DNA of 64,000 nucleotides, from assembly GCF_014764705.1 (NCBI RefSeq), contig NZ_JACXXG010000014.1, positions 1-64,000 on the forward strand, written 5' to 3'. Positions within the stretch are counted from its first letter, which is position 1; each line of letters starts with the position of its first letter. A model generated the notes under the pieces. The model was not told where the DNA came from. It saw only the letters and a program-made list of their open reading frames with translations, and did no database searches. Source of the DNA: Stutzerimonas kunmingensis (GTDB taxonomy: Bacteria; Pseudomonadota; Gammaproteobacteria; Pseudomonadales; Pseudomonadaceae). Positions 26,825 to 37,525 of this stretch are shown one piece after another. A program made the translations under genes and the position numbers.

Positions 26825-27224
26825 GCGGACCGGCATCTCGCCACAGTCGGGCGAACACGCCAGCAGCTCGTTCGCGCTCAAACCTTAAGAGCCTTGAAAA
26901 ATGCCGGGAACTTTCCCGACCGACGGAAATGGCCTGCAGGCCGCGTCCGCCGGGGCTCTTTTGACCTGCGGCAATAAAACGCTAGGCGGCGCAACAAACG
27001 CTGAAACTTTTTTTTACACCTTCACGTCCGAGCCATAGGAGCTCAGGGGAAGTCGACCAAGGTGGCCGAAACCCGAGCGAGCACCCACTGATGGACCGAG
27101 GATGTCGCAACGCCGACCAGGATGGATCGTCGGTCGCGTGGCGCCAGGACTGAATGGATGACTCGCCCCGCCTTGCCGGCGGCCTGGGCAGCGATGCACG
27201 TACGCTGAGCAGGGATAGGGAAAG
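26825..27224. other. Upstream region and GGA-rich leader of the MBOAT operon
   Basis: No gene. A small hairpin CGGGAA/TTCCCG-type occurs near 26903-26918. An eight-T run lies at about 27008-27015. From about 27090 to 27216 the sequence carries at least six GGA words in short succession (TGGACC, AGGATG, AGGATGGAT, AGGACT, ATGGAT, AGGGATAGGGA), ending in the ribosome site of the MBOAT gene. Several GGA words in a leader are a pattern of RsmA/CsrA targets. Confidence 0.45.
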
Positions 27225-28763
27225 ATGCTTTTCAATTCGATGGAATTCATCGCCGGCTTTCTACCGGTGGTGTTGATTGGATTTTTCGTGCTGACCGGCT
27301 CAGGCCGACAACGGCTTGCGGTGATCTGGCTGACCGTCGTCTCGTTGGTGTTCTACGGCTGGTGGAACCCGGTCTATGTGCCACTGCTGGTCGGCAGCAT
27401 GCTGGTCAACTATCTGCTCGGTGGCTACCTGCGCCGGCACCCCTCACGCCTGGTGCTCGGGCTGGCGGTCGCGGCCAACGTGCTGCTGCTGGTCTACTAC
27501 AAGTACACCGGCTTTCTGCTCGGCACGCTGGACGCAGCGCTGGATCTCGGTTGGCGGGTGGAAGACATCATCCTGCCGCTGGCGATCTCCTTCTTCACCT
27601 TCCAACAGATCGCCTACCTGGTCGACGCCCACGATGGCGTGGTGGAAGAACACGACTTCGCCAACTACTGCCTGTTCATCAGTTTCTTTCCGCAACTGAT
27701 CGCCGGGCCGATCACCCACCACGGTGAGATGCTCGCGCAGTTTCGTGACCGCGACAGCTTTCGCGCGCGCATCGACAACCTGTCGCTGGGTGCCACGGTG
27801 TTTCTGCTCGGCCTGTTCAAGAAGGTGGTTATCGCCGACACCCTCGCGCTGAAAGCCACGCCGGTCTTCAGCCTGGCCGCCGACGGCACCATTCCGGCGT
27901 TCTACGACGCATGGACCGGCGCGCTGACCTACACGCTGCAGATCTATTTCGACTTCTCCGGCTACAGCGACATGGCCATCGGCCTGGCGCTGCTGTTCGG
28001 CATCAGCCTGCCCGCCAACTTCAACAGCCCATTCAAGGCGCGCAACGTCATCGACTACTGGTCGCGCTGGCACATGACGCTGACGCGTTTTCTCACCGCC
28101 TACATCTACAACCCCATCGTGCTGCGGGTGACCCGCGCGCGCATGGCAGCCGGCAAGCCGCAGCCACGGCGGGGCAAGATGACCGCCGGCACCTTCTTTG
28201 CGCTGGTCGCCTACCCGACCGTCTTCACCATGTTCATTTCCGGCATCTGGCACGGCGCCGGCTGGCACTTCGTCGCCTTCGGCCTGCTGCACGGCTTCTA
28301 TTTGGTGGTCGCCCACGGCTGGCGTGCCTGGAAGGCGCGTCAGGGCTGGAAGCTGGACAGCGACATCTGGTGGCACAAGGCCGCGGCCGTCGCGCTGACC
28401 TTTGGCTGCGTCGTGGTGGCGATGGTGTTTTTCCGCGCCAGCGACGTACCGGCGGCCATGGCGATCCTCGCCGGCATGCTCGGCCTGAGCCCGATCAGCA
28501 CGGCGATGGATCGCTCCGACTTCGTCTATATCGCCGCGTTGCTGGTGTTCGTCTGGGGCATGCCCAACGTGCAGCAGTGGATGGGCCATTTCCGAACCGC
28601 GCTCAACTTCCAGGCCCAGCCGCACTGGACCGAACGGCTGCTGCCGGTCAGCGCCTGGCGGCCGACGGCGATCCACGGCATGGCGGTAGGTGTGCTCGGT
28701 TTCTTCGCCCTGGCGATCGCCTTTTCCATGGCACCGACGGAGTTCCTTTACTTCCAGTTCTGA
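27225..28763 (+). CDS. MBOAT-family membrane O-acyltransferase (AlgI-like)
   Basis: 512 residues with about ten helices. It starts MLFNSMEFIAGFLPVVLIGF like AlgI/DltB, and contains the catalytic-histidine region FISGIWHGAGWHFVAFGLLHG (His near residue 345) and the second conserved segment YSDMAIGLALLFGISLPANF / NVIDYWSRWHMTL. Such proteins transfer an acyl group across the inner membrane onto alginate, teichoic acid or peptidoglycan. First gene of an operon with FkbH-like, acyl-carrier and SGNH proteins, which suggests the acyl group arrives on the carrier protein. Confidence 0.92.
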   Translation: MLFNSMEFIAGFLPVVLIGFFVLTGSGRQRLAVIWLTVVSLVFYGWWNPVYVPLLVGSMLVNYLLGGYLRRHPSRLVLGLAVAANVLLLVYYKYTGFLLGTLDAALDLGWRVEDIILPLAISFFTFQQIAYLVDAHDGVVEEHDFANYCLFISFFPQLIAGPITHHGEMLAQFRDRDSFRARIDNLSLGATVFLLGLFKKVVIADTLALKATPVFSLAADGTIPAFYDAWTGALTYTLQIYFDFSGYSDMAIGLALLFGISLPANFNSPFKARNVIDYWSRWHMTLTRFLTAYIYNPIVLRVTRARMAAGKPQPRRGKMTAGTFFALVAYPTVFTMFISGIWHGAGWHFVAFGLLHGFYLVVAHGWRAWKARQGWKLDSDIWWHKAAAVALTFGCVVVAMVFFRASDVPAAMAILAGMLGLSPISTAMDRSDFVYIAALLVFVWGMPNVQQWMGHFRTALNFQAQPHWTERLLPVSAWRPTAIHGMAVGVLGFFALAIAFSMAPTEFLYFQF

Positions 28764-28784
28764 CCACGACAAGGAGTCTCAGGT

Positions 28785-30686
28785 ATGCAACAGCTCTCAT
28801 GGCTGCCGACACACGCGGATCTCTCCGGTGCCATCGGCCAAGCCAAACGCATCGAAGATCCGCTGCAGCGGCTGCATGAAGCCGCCAAGCTGGCCGCTCA
28901 TCAACGGGATTTCACCCTGACCGCACGACTGGACAAGCTGGCCGCCACCGGCATCGAACAGTACGCCGCGGCGGCACGACTGACGCCGCGGCGGGTGGCA
29001 TTGCTGTCCTCGCATACGGTCGATCACCTGCTGCCGGCCGTCCGCGTGGCCGGGCTACAACGGCGCCTGGCGCTGTCGCTGCACGTTGCGCCCTACGGCA
29101 TGTACCGCCAGGCACTGCTGGCTGATGACCCGGCGCTGAACGCCTTCGCCCCGCAACTTGTGGTGCTAGCGCTGGACGCCCATGACGCGCCGCTGCAACT
29201 GCCCTTGCAGGCAGGCCAGGCGGAGGTGGATGCCGCCGTGGCGGAGCGCATCGATGAACTGCGCCTGCTCTGGCGCCGGGCCCGTGAGCGATACGCCGCG
29301 CAGGTGGTGCAGCAAACCCTGGTGCCGGTCGCGCCGCCCTTGTTCGGTTCTTACGAAGCACTGGTGCCGGCTTCCCCGCGGGCAGTCATCGAACGGTTGA
29401 ACGCGGCCATCCGCGCCGCCGCCCGCGAGGATGGCGTGCTGCTGCTCGATCTGGCCTGGCACGCAGCTGCGTATGGCGACGGCCTGGCTGAGCCGGTGCG
29501 CTGGCATCAGGCCAAGCAGCTGGTCAGCCCGGCGCTGGCACCGCTATATGGCGAACATCTGGCGCGGATCGCGGCGGCCACTGCCGGGCTGTCGCGCAAA
29601 TGCCTGGTACTCGATCTGGACAACACCCTCTGGGGCGGCGTGATCGGTGATGACGGCATCGACGGTATCCAGCTCGGCCAGGGCAGCCCCAGCGGCGAGG
29701 CGTTTCTCGCGCTGCAGCATTACGCCGCGCAACTGGCGCGCCGTGGGGTGATCCTCGCGGTGTGCAGCAAGAACGACCTGCACGTTGCCGAAGCGGCATT
29801 CGCACACCCGGAAATGGCGCTCAAGCGTAGCGATATCGCGGCCTTCGTCGCCAACTGGGAAGACAAGGCCGGCAACCTGCGGCGCATCGCGAGCATGCTC
29901 GATATCGGTCTGGACAGCCTGGTGTTCGTCGACGACAACCCCGCCGAGCGCGACATCGTGCGCCGCGAGCTACCGGAAGTCGCCGTACCGGAACTGCCCG
30001 ACGATGTCGCCGATTACGCCGCGCGCATCGCCGCCGCGGGTTACTTCGAGGCCGTGTCCTTTACCTCCGATGACGCCGAGCGCGGCCGCAGCTATGCGCT
30101 GAATGTCGAACGCAAGGCCGCGCTGAACCAGGCCACGGACATGGAAGGCTACCTGCGCGGGCTGCAAATGGTGCTGCGCGTCAGCCGCATCGGCGCCGCC
30201 GAGCTGGCGCGCGTCACCCAGCTGATCAACAAGACCAACCAGTTCAATCTCACCACCCGCCGCTATACCGAAGCCGAAGTCGAACGCATGGCCAGCGATC
30301 CGCAAACCATCGCGTTGGCCCTGCGGCTGGAAGACAAGTTCGGTGATAACGGCCTGATCAGCGTGGTGCTGGCGCGACCGGATGCAGCTATCGAGGCTGA
30401 CGAACTGCTGATCGACAGCTGGCTGATGAGCTGCCGCGTGCTGGGCCGTCAGGTCGAAGCGGCAGTGCTGGAGGTGCTGGCCGATGCGGCAGCGGCCGCA
30501 GGCTGGTGTGCACTGGTCGGCGAATACCGTCCCACCGAACGCAACGGCATGGTTGCCGAACACTATCCGCGGTTGGGCTTCGAGCAGCGTCCCGCCCCTG
30601 CCAGCGCCATCGCCGATGCAAGTTTCTGGCGCTACGAGCTGGCCTCGCGCGCTCCCATCAACCATCACATCCAGGTGCAAGCATGA
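28785..30686 (+). CDS. FkbH-like HAD-superfamily protein
   Basis: 633 residues. An N-terminal SGNH-like region (1-260) precedes the HAD domain with DxDxT motif LVLDLDNTLWGGVIGDDG (near 280), VCSKND and VDDNPAERD, then a GNAT-like C-terminal region with INKTNQFNLTTRRYTEAE and LIDSWLMSCRVLGRQVE. FkbH-family enzymes make glyceryl-ACP from 1,3-bisphosphoglycerate in polyketide pathways. Here, with its own carrier protein and an MBOAT, it may charge the carrier for surface-glycan modification. AAGGAG precedes the ATG. Confidence 0.9.
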   Translation: MQQLSWLPTHADLSGAIGQAKRIEDPLQRLHEAAKLAAHQRDFTLTARLDKLAATGIEQYAAAARLTPRRVALLSSHTVDHLLPAVRVAGLQRRLALSLHVAPYGMYRQALLADDPALNAFAPQLVVLALDAHDAPLQLPLQAGQAEVDAAVAERIDELRLLWRRARERYAAQVVQQTLVPVAPPLFGSYEALVPASPRAVIERLNAAIRAAAREDGVLLLDLAWHAAAYGDGLAEPVRWHQAKQLVSPALAPLYGEHLARIAAATAGLSRKCLVLDLDNTLWGGVIGDDGIDGIQLGQGSPSGEAFLALQHYAAQLARRGVILAVCSKNDLHVAEAAFAHPEMALKRSDIAAFVANWEDKAGNLRRIASMLDIGLDSLVFVDDNPAERDIVRRELPEVAVPELPDDVADYAARIAAAGYFEAVSFTSDDAERGRSYALNVERKAALNQATDMEGYLRGLQMVLRVSRIGAAELARVTQLINKTNQFNLTTRRYTEAEVERMASDPQTIALALRLEDKFGDNGLISVVLARPDAAIEADELLIDSWLMSCRVLGRQVEAAVLEVLADAAAAAGWCALVGEYRPTERNGMVAEHYPRLGFEQRPAPASAIADASFWRYELASRAPINHHIQVQA

Positions 30687-30931
30687 ACGAAAAGGAAATT
30701 CTCCAGGCGCTGACCCAGGTCTTCCAAGACGTGTTCGACGATGACGATATCGTCCTCACCTCCGAAACCACCGCCGACGACATCGATGGCTGGGATAGCC
30801 AGACCCATGTGCTGCTGATCGTGGCCGCCGAGCAACGCTTCGGCATCAAGTTCCGCACCGCCGAACTGGAATCGCTGAAGAACGTTGGCCACTTCGCGCA
30901 ACTGATCCAGACCAAACTCGGAGGGCGTTGA
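30683..30931 (+). CDS. Acyl carrier protein, partner of the FkbH-like enzyme
   Basis: 82 residues with the carrier fold: ILQALTQVFQDVFDDDDIVL, then the phosphopantetheine site GWDSQTHVLLIVAAEQRF (Ser near residue 41; Gln follows in place of the common Leu) and the last helix LKNVGHFAQLIQTKL. The start overlaps the FkbH stop (ATGA), so the two are made together. It would hold the glyceryl or another short acyl group. Confidence 0.9.
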   Translation: MNEKEILQALTQVFQDVFDDDDIVLTSETTADDIDGWDSQTHVLLIVAAEQRFGIKFRTAELESLKNVGHFAQLIQTKLGGR

Positions 30932-30934
30932 GTC

Positions 30935-31999
30935 ATGGCCAGATCCGTCGATACATGCCCGGACGGCGTTGCCGCCGGGGCCCATGCAGACCAGCGGCGG
31001 ATACGTGCCGGCTACCTGCTGGGCATGTTCGCCGGGCTGTTCGGGATGCTCGGCGGCTTTGCCGCCCTGCTCGCCTGGCTCAATCACACCGACAACCTGC
31101 CGCCACCGGCCTTCTCCAACAGCCTGTGTGTGGACGAAAAGCTGCACTTTCTGCGGCACAACCCCATCGCCGATCCGAACCTGCTGATCGTCGGTTCCTC
31201 GGTCGCCTGGCGCCATGTCGATGGTGACGTGCTGATCGAGCAGACGCCTGGCTTGCGCCCGCTCAACGGTGCGTTCTGCGGCCTGCACGCCAACCAGTCG
31301 ATCTATGTCGCCAACTGGCTGCTGGACCGTGAACCGAGCGTCCGCCAGGTGGTGATGATCGTCGATCCGCTGGACTTCGCCGGCTGCTGGAAGGTGCCGG
31401 ATGCGGTGTTCGACCGCGAGGATGCCGATCACTACGTTTATCAGCAGGCCTCACGCTGGGGTTACTACATGCGCTACTTCTCGCCGCGTTCACTGTTGCG
31501 CAATGCGCAGACGGTCAAGGCGCAGCGGGCCAACGAGATCGAATGGGACCCGTTGGTGTTCACCCGCCACGGCGACGGGCCGCTGGAGCCGCAGGGTGAT
31601 CGCGGCCTGTTCTACGACAAACCGGACGCGCTGGATGACAGCTGCTTTGTCGCCCTGGGCGAGCTGTCGAAACGCCTGAAGAACGAGCAACGCCAGCTGC
31701 TTGTGGTTTCCACGCCCCTGCACCCGCAGTGGAAAGCCAAGGTCGATGCCGATGGCAGCTTTCTCGCCCGCTTTGACGCCAAGCTGAACGCTGCCATCGC
31801 CGGGCATGCCGGGGCTCAGTACTGGAACGCCGATCGCGAATGGGTTGCTCCACCGGCCGCCTTCGTCGACGCCATTCACCTGCGCTGGTCGGCCGTGCAT
31901 GACTTTTCCGCGGCACTGGCCGAGCAACTGCAGGAAGCCAGACAGGAGATGTTCAGCAAGGCGGGGCTGGCCAGAAACGGCGGGTACGACGCGCCCTGA
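30935..31999 (+). CDS. Membrane-anchored SGNH/GDSL-like protein
   Basis: 354 residues. An N-terminal anchor (YLLGMFAGLFGMLGGFAALLAWL, about 27-50) is followed by a periplasmic domain with the SGNH block I (LLIVGSSVAWRHVD near 90) and block V DAIHLRW near 315 (Asp-x-x-His). Alginate acetylation proteins AlgJ/AlgX use the same fold to pass the acyl group to sugar, so this protein may be the periplasmic transferase of the operon. It starts three bases after the carrier-protein stop. Confidence 0.82.
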   Translation: MARSVDTCPDGVAAGAHADQRRIRAGYLLGMFAGLFGMLGGFAALLAWLNHTDNLPPPAFSNSLCVDEKLHFLRHNPIADPNLLIVGSSVAWRHVDGDVLIEQTPGLRPLNGAFCGLHANQSIYVANWLLDREPSVRQVVMIVDPLDFAGCWKVPDAVFDREDADHYVYQQASRWGYYMRYFSPRSLLRNAQTVKAQRANEIEWDPLVFTRHGDGPLEPQGDRGLFYDKPDALDDSCFVALGELSKRLKNEQRQLLVVSTPLHPQWKAKVDADGSFLARFDAKLNAAIAGHAGAQYWNADREWVAPPAAFVDAIHLRWSAVHDFSAALAEQLQEARQEMFSKAGLARNGGYDAP

Positions 32000-32076
32000 T
32001 CGACAAGCGAACCGCTGGAAGCGGTGATGGTCCGAGAAAGAACATACAAACAAGAACGTAAGCCAGGAGTTGAATC

Positions 32077-33060
32077 ATGCATTCTCGTTCTTTGCTGTGC
32101 TTGTGCCTGCTCGCCGCATCCATCACCGCCCCCGCCGTCAGCCATGCGGACATCCTCGCCATCAAGGCGGAGAACGACATCATCGCCTCGGGCAGCGATG
32201 GTCACTACACCAACGGCCTGGAAGTCATCTGGGGTTTCGAACCGGACGACCAGAGCTGGACGCGGCGCTTCGCCGAACTGCTGCCCGGCTGGTCGGGCAT
32301 TGCCGTCGACAACGTCGCCTACCGCTTCGGCCACCAGATCTACACGCCAGAGGAAATCGAAACCCGAAATCTGATCGAAGACGACCGCCCTTACGCCGGC
32401 CTTCTGTTCGCCGGCATGTCGATGTTTTCCGACACCCAGTACGACGGCTGGCGCGCCGCGCAGGGGCTGCACCTGGATGTCGGCATAGTTGGCCCGGCGG
32501 CGGGCGGCAAGCGTTTGCAGCGTGCCGTGCACAAGGCAACCGACAGCGACGAGCCCAACGGCTGGGATAACCAGCTGGAGAACGAACCCTTCGTCAATCT
32601 GGGCTATCAGCATCGCTGGTGGCTGCAGGAGCGCTTCGCCGGGCTGGAGCTGGAATACGGCCCGAGCGTGGGCTTCGCCCTCGGCAACCTGTACAGCTAC
32701 GGCTCGGCCGGGCTGGGCCTGCGCCTGGGGCAGAACCTGCAACGCAGCTTCAGCATCCCCGCGGTGACGCCGGCGCAAAGCGGCAGCCAGTTCTTCCGCC
32801 CCGGCGGCGACTTCGCCTGGTACGGCTTCGCCAATCTCGAAGGCCGCTACATGGCGCACAACATGCTGCTGGACGGCAACACCTTCGAGGACAGCCACTC
32901 GGTTGACCGTCGCGAGTGGGTCGGCGACGCCAAGCTCGGCGTGGCACTGACCTGGAGCCGCTGGCAGCTGGCGTTCGCCAGCGTCTGGCGCACTCGCGAA
33001 TTCCAGGGCCAGCAGGAACACGACCAGTTCGGTTCGATCACCCTCTCCACCGCGCTCTGA
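32077..33060 (+). CDS. LpxR-like outer-membrane lipid A deacylase (DUF2219)
   Basis: 327 residues with a signal peptide (MHSRSLLCLCLLAASITAPAVSHA) and a 12-strand-type barrel. The N-terminal pattern ENDIIASGSDGHYTNGLEV and the DRPYAGLLFAG motif are those of LpxR, which removes the 3'-acyloxyacyl group of lipid A in a calcium-dependent manner. Glu replaces Asn at the first ENDxx position of the usual DND motif, which needs checking for activity. The gene has its own ribosome site and is separated from the glycan operon by 77 bases. Confidence 0.85.
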   Translation: MHSRSLLCLCLLAASITAPAVSHADILAIKAENDIIASGSDGHYTNGLEVIWGFEPDDQSWTRRFAELLPGWSGIAVDNVAYRFGHQIYTPEEIETRNLIEDDRPYAGLLFAGMSMFSDTQYDGWRAAQGLHLDVGIVGPAAGGKRLQRAVHKATDSDEPNGWDNQLENEPFVNLGYQHRWWLQERFAGLELEYGPSVGFALGNLYSYGSAGLGLRLGQNLQRSFSIPAVTPAQSGSQFFRPGGDFAWYGFANLEGRYMAHNMLLDGNTFEDSHSVDRREWVGDAKLGVALTWSRWQLAFASVWRTREFQGQQEHDQFGSITLSTAL

Positions 33061-33069
33061 CCCACTGAC

Positions 33070-33088
33070 GGCGGGCATCGCGCCCGCC
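33070..33088. terminator. Hairpin between convergent genes
   Basis: GGCGGGC/GCCCGCC with loop ATCGC sits between the LpxR-like gene and the AcoR-type regulator, which converge here. There is no T-run on the plus side, so it may be a weak or rho-assisted site. Confidence 0.5.
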
Positions 33089-33091
33089 GGT

Positions 33092-34978
<1,887 letters not shown>

Positions 34979-35050
34979 TCTTGTTGTTCTCCGCGATGTT
35001 TCGAGGCGGTTTCGCGCCCAGCATAGGCCAATCGCCCGGCCGCCGCATGC

Positions 35051-35101
35051 TGTGCCACGGCTGGTACAGAGTGTCACCCCCGCCGTACTGGGGATGGCAC
35101 A
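35051..35101. promoter_or_regulatory. Candidate activator site upstream of monooxygenase
   Basis: TGTGCCA (35051-35057) and TGGCACA (35095-35101) are perfect inverted copies 37 bases apart, lying 66-130 bases upstream of the sigma-54 promoter, where an enhancer-binding protein would bind. Confidence 0.5.
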
Positions 35102-35166
35102 GCGCACGCTCGACCGGGCAGTCCCGATACGACTCCAGGCCAGATACGACGCTGCGCGCCGGTTGC

Positions 35167-35182
35167 TGGCCCGCCGCTTGCT
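35167..35182 (+). promoter_or_regulatory. Sigma-54 promoter of the flavin monooxygenase gene
   Basis: TGGCCCG-CCGC-TTGCT has GG and GC at the right spacing and only one change from TGGCACG-N4-TTGCT. It lies 54 bases before the ATG. Confidence 0.85.
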
Positions 35183-35235
35183 CTGCTGCAAGCACGGTAT
35201 CCCCGTGAATAACAACAATGACCAGGAGAACCACC

Positions 35236-37116
35236 ATGCGTCCCAGTAACGACGTTCCCTTCGATCTGAAAACCGATAACGGCAGCGACCTCGGCGGTGA
35301 CCGCCAGGCCACCGACACCCGCTCGCCCACCGAACAACTGGCCGCCTGGGTCGAACGCCTCGGCCAGCGCCTGGCGCAACGCGACGTCGATGGCACGCTT
35401 GAGCTGTTCGCCGACGACTGCCACTGGCGTGACCTAGTGCTGTTCAGCTGGAACCTGATCACCCTCGAAGGCAAGACCGACATTCGCGACATGCTGGAAA
35501 GCCGCCTGCAAGCCACCCAGCCGGACAACTGGAAGCTCGAAGGCGAGGCGAGCCTGGCCGACGGCGTACTCGAAGGCTGGATCAGCCTGGAAACCGACGT
35601 CGCCCGCGGCAAGGGATACGTGCGCCTGAAGGACGGCCTGTGCTGGACGCTGCTGACCACCATGCGCGAGCTGAAGGGGCACGAGGAACCGCTCGGGCGC
35701 CGTCGCCCACTGGGCGCCGAACATGGCCACGGCCTGGCCGACAAGCGCAACTGGCTGGAAAAGCGCCGCGACGAGGAAGCCGCACTGGGCATCACCGAGC
35801 AGCCCTATTGCCTGGTCATCGGCGGCGGCCAGGGCGGCCTCGGCCTCGGCGCACGGCTCAAGCGCCTCGGCGTGCCGACGCTGATCGTCGACAAGGCCGA
35901 GCGCCCCGGCGACCAGTGGCGCGGCCGCTACAAGTCGCTGTGCCTGCACGACCCGGTCTGGTACGACCACATGCCCTACCTGCCCTTCCCCGACCATTGG
36001 CCAATCTTCACACCCAAAGACCAGATCGGCGACTGGCTGGAGATGTACGCCAAGGTCATGGAGCTGAACTACTGGGCGAAAACCGAATGCGTGAAGGCCA
36101 GCTTCGACGAAGCCGAGGGCCGCTGGACGGTCGACGTGCTGCGCGACGGCAAACCGATGACGCTCAAGCCCGCACAGCTGATCCTCGCCACCGGCATGTC
36201 TGGTGTGCCCAACGTGCCGGTCTATCCGGGTGCGGAGACCTTTGCCGGTCAGCAACATCATTCCAGCCAGCACCCTGGCGGCGACGCCTGGCGCGGCAAG
36301 CGCGCGGTGGTCATCGGTGCCAACAATTCGGCCCACGATATCTGTGCGGACCTGGTGGAGAACGGCGCGGATGTCACCATGGTGCAGCGCTCCAGCACCC
36401 ATATCGTGCGCTCCGACACGCTGATGGAAGTGGTCTTCGGCCCGCTCTATTCGGAGGATGCGGTCGAGAGTGGACTGACCACCGACAAGGCCGACATGCT
36501 GTTCGCCTCGATCCCCTACAAGGTGCTGCCGCAGTTCCATCGCCAGGCCTTCGAGCAGGTCAAGGAACGCGACAAGGCCTTCTACGACCGCCTGGCCGCA
36601 GCGGGCTTCATGCTCGACTTCGGCGATGACGAATCCGGTCTGTTCCTCAAGTACGTGCGCCGCGGCTCGGGCTACTACATCGACGTCGGCGCCTGCGAGC
36701 TGATCGCCGACGGCACCATCAAGCTGAAGAGCGGGCCCGGGCTCGGTGTCGACCACATCGAGCCGGATGCCGTGGTGCTCAACGATGGCAGCCGGCTACC
36801 GGCCGACCTGATAGTCTACGCCACCGGCTACGGTTCCATGAACGGCTGGGCGGCGCGGCTGATCTCCCAGGAGGTCGCGGACAAGGTCGGCCGTTGCTGG
36901 GGCCTCGGCTCCGGCACCACCAAGGACCCGGGCCCGTACGAAGGCGAGCTGCGCAACATGTGGAAGCCCACCCAGCAGCAGAACCTCTGGTTCCACGGCG
37001 GTAACCTGCACCAGTCACGGCACTATTCGTTGTATCTGGCACTGCAGCTGAAGGCGCGCTTCGAGGGGCTGGATACCTCGGTCTACAAGCTTGCGCCGAG
37101 CTATCACCAAGGCTGA
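35236..37116 (+). CDS. FAD-dependent monooxygenase with N-terminal SnoaL-like domain
   Basis: 626 residues from ATG 35236 (CAGGAGAACC upstream). Residues 30-150 look like an NTF2/SnoaL domain. A class-B flavoprotein follows: FAD motif VIGGGQGGLGLGARLKRLG (near 195), NADPH motif VVIGANNSAHDICADLVE (near 355) and the ATG-type motif LIVYATGYGSMN. Members are FMO/YUCCA-like enzymes that oxygenate organic N, S or keto compounds. The sigma-54 promoter and divergent AcoR-type activator imply induction by its substrate, which I cannot name. Confidence 0.9.
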   Translation: MRPSNDVPFDLKTDNGSDLGGDRQATDTRSPTEQLAAWVERLGQRLAQRDVDGTLELFADDCHWRDLVLFSWNLITLEGKTDIRDMLESRLQATQPDNWKLEGEASLADGVLEGWISLETDVARGKGYVRLKDGLCWTLLTTMRELKGHEEPLGRRRPLGAEHGHGLADKRNWLEKRRDEEAALGITEQPYCLVIGGGQGGLGLGARLKRLGVPTLIVDKAERPGDQWRGRYKSLCLHDPVWYDHMPYLPFPDHWPIFTPKDQIGDWLEMYAKVMELNYWAKTECVKASFDEAEGRWTVDVLRDGKPMTLKPAQLILATGMSGVPNVPVYPGAETFAGQQHHSSQHPGGDAWRGKRAVVIGANNSAHDICADLVENGADVTMVQRSSTHIVRSDTLMEVVFGPLYSEDAVESGLTTDKADMLFASIPYKVLPQFHRQAFEQVKERDKAFYDRLAAAGFMLDFGDDESGLFLKYVRRGSGYYIDVGACELIADGTIKLKSGPGLGVDHIEPDAVVLNDGSRLPADLIVYATGYGSMNGWAARLISQEVADKVGRCWGLGSGTTKDPGPYEGELRNMWKPTQQQNLWFHGGNLHQSRHYSLYLALQLKARFEGLDTSVYKLAPSYHQG

Positions 37117-37137
37117 AGCCACATCGGCCAGCTCGAA

Positions 37138-37168
37138 TGAAACAGGCCCGCATCAGCGGGCCTGTTTC
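37138..37168 (+). terminator. Rho-independent terminator after the monooxygenase
   Basis: GAAACAGGCCCGC and GCGGGCCTGTTTC form a long perfect stem around ATCA. It lies 22 bases after the stop codon. Confidence 0.9.
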
Positions 37169-37525
37169 GTAGTCAGCTCACCCGCGCCCAGAGCAACAAC
37201 CATCACGTTCCGCACAGGCAGAGCCAGACAAGGCAGCGCCAGTTGCCGGCTCAGTCGAGCTGCGCCGGCCGCCACAGCACATGGAGCCCGAGCGGCCGCC
37301 CAGATCAGGAAGAACACCCGCACCTCTCATTTGCCATACTGCGATAGTTGTACCGGCAGCAGGCGATTGATCCAGAGCAGGCCGCCAGCTCTATATGTAT
37401 GAGAAGCCACTCGTCAGCCGCGCGCTGCCTGTATCATTCCCAGCCCTTTGGCTTCCGCTTGCCTGAAGCCCCGACAGCAACCTCCATTGGCGCACGCCAA
37501 GCACGCATTCGGAGAATCGCGCTTC
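37169..37525. other. Intergenic region before the diguanylate cyclase
   Basis: About 360 bases with no supported gene and no strong regulatory motif that I can identify. Confidence 0.5.

Noticed and set aside
26905..26935. AlgU-type promoter (GAACTT) upstream of the MBOAT operon
   Set aside because: The -10 half TCTGA is absent at the right spacing.
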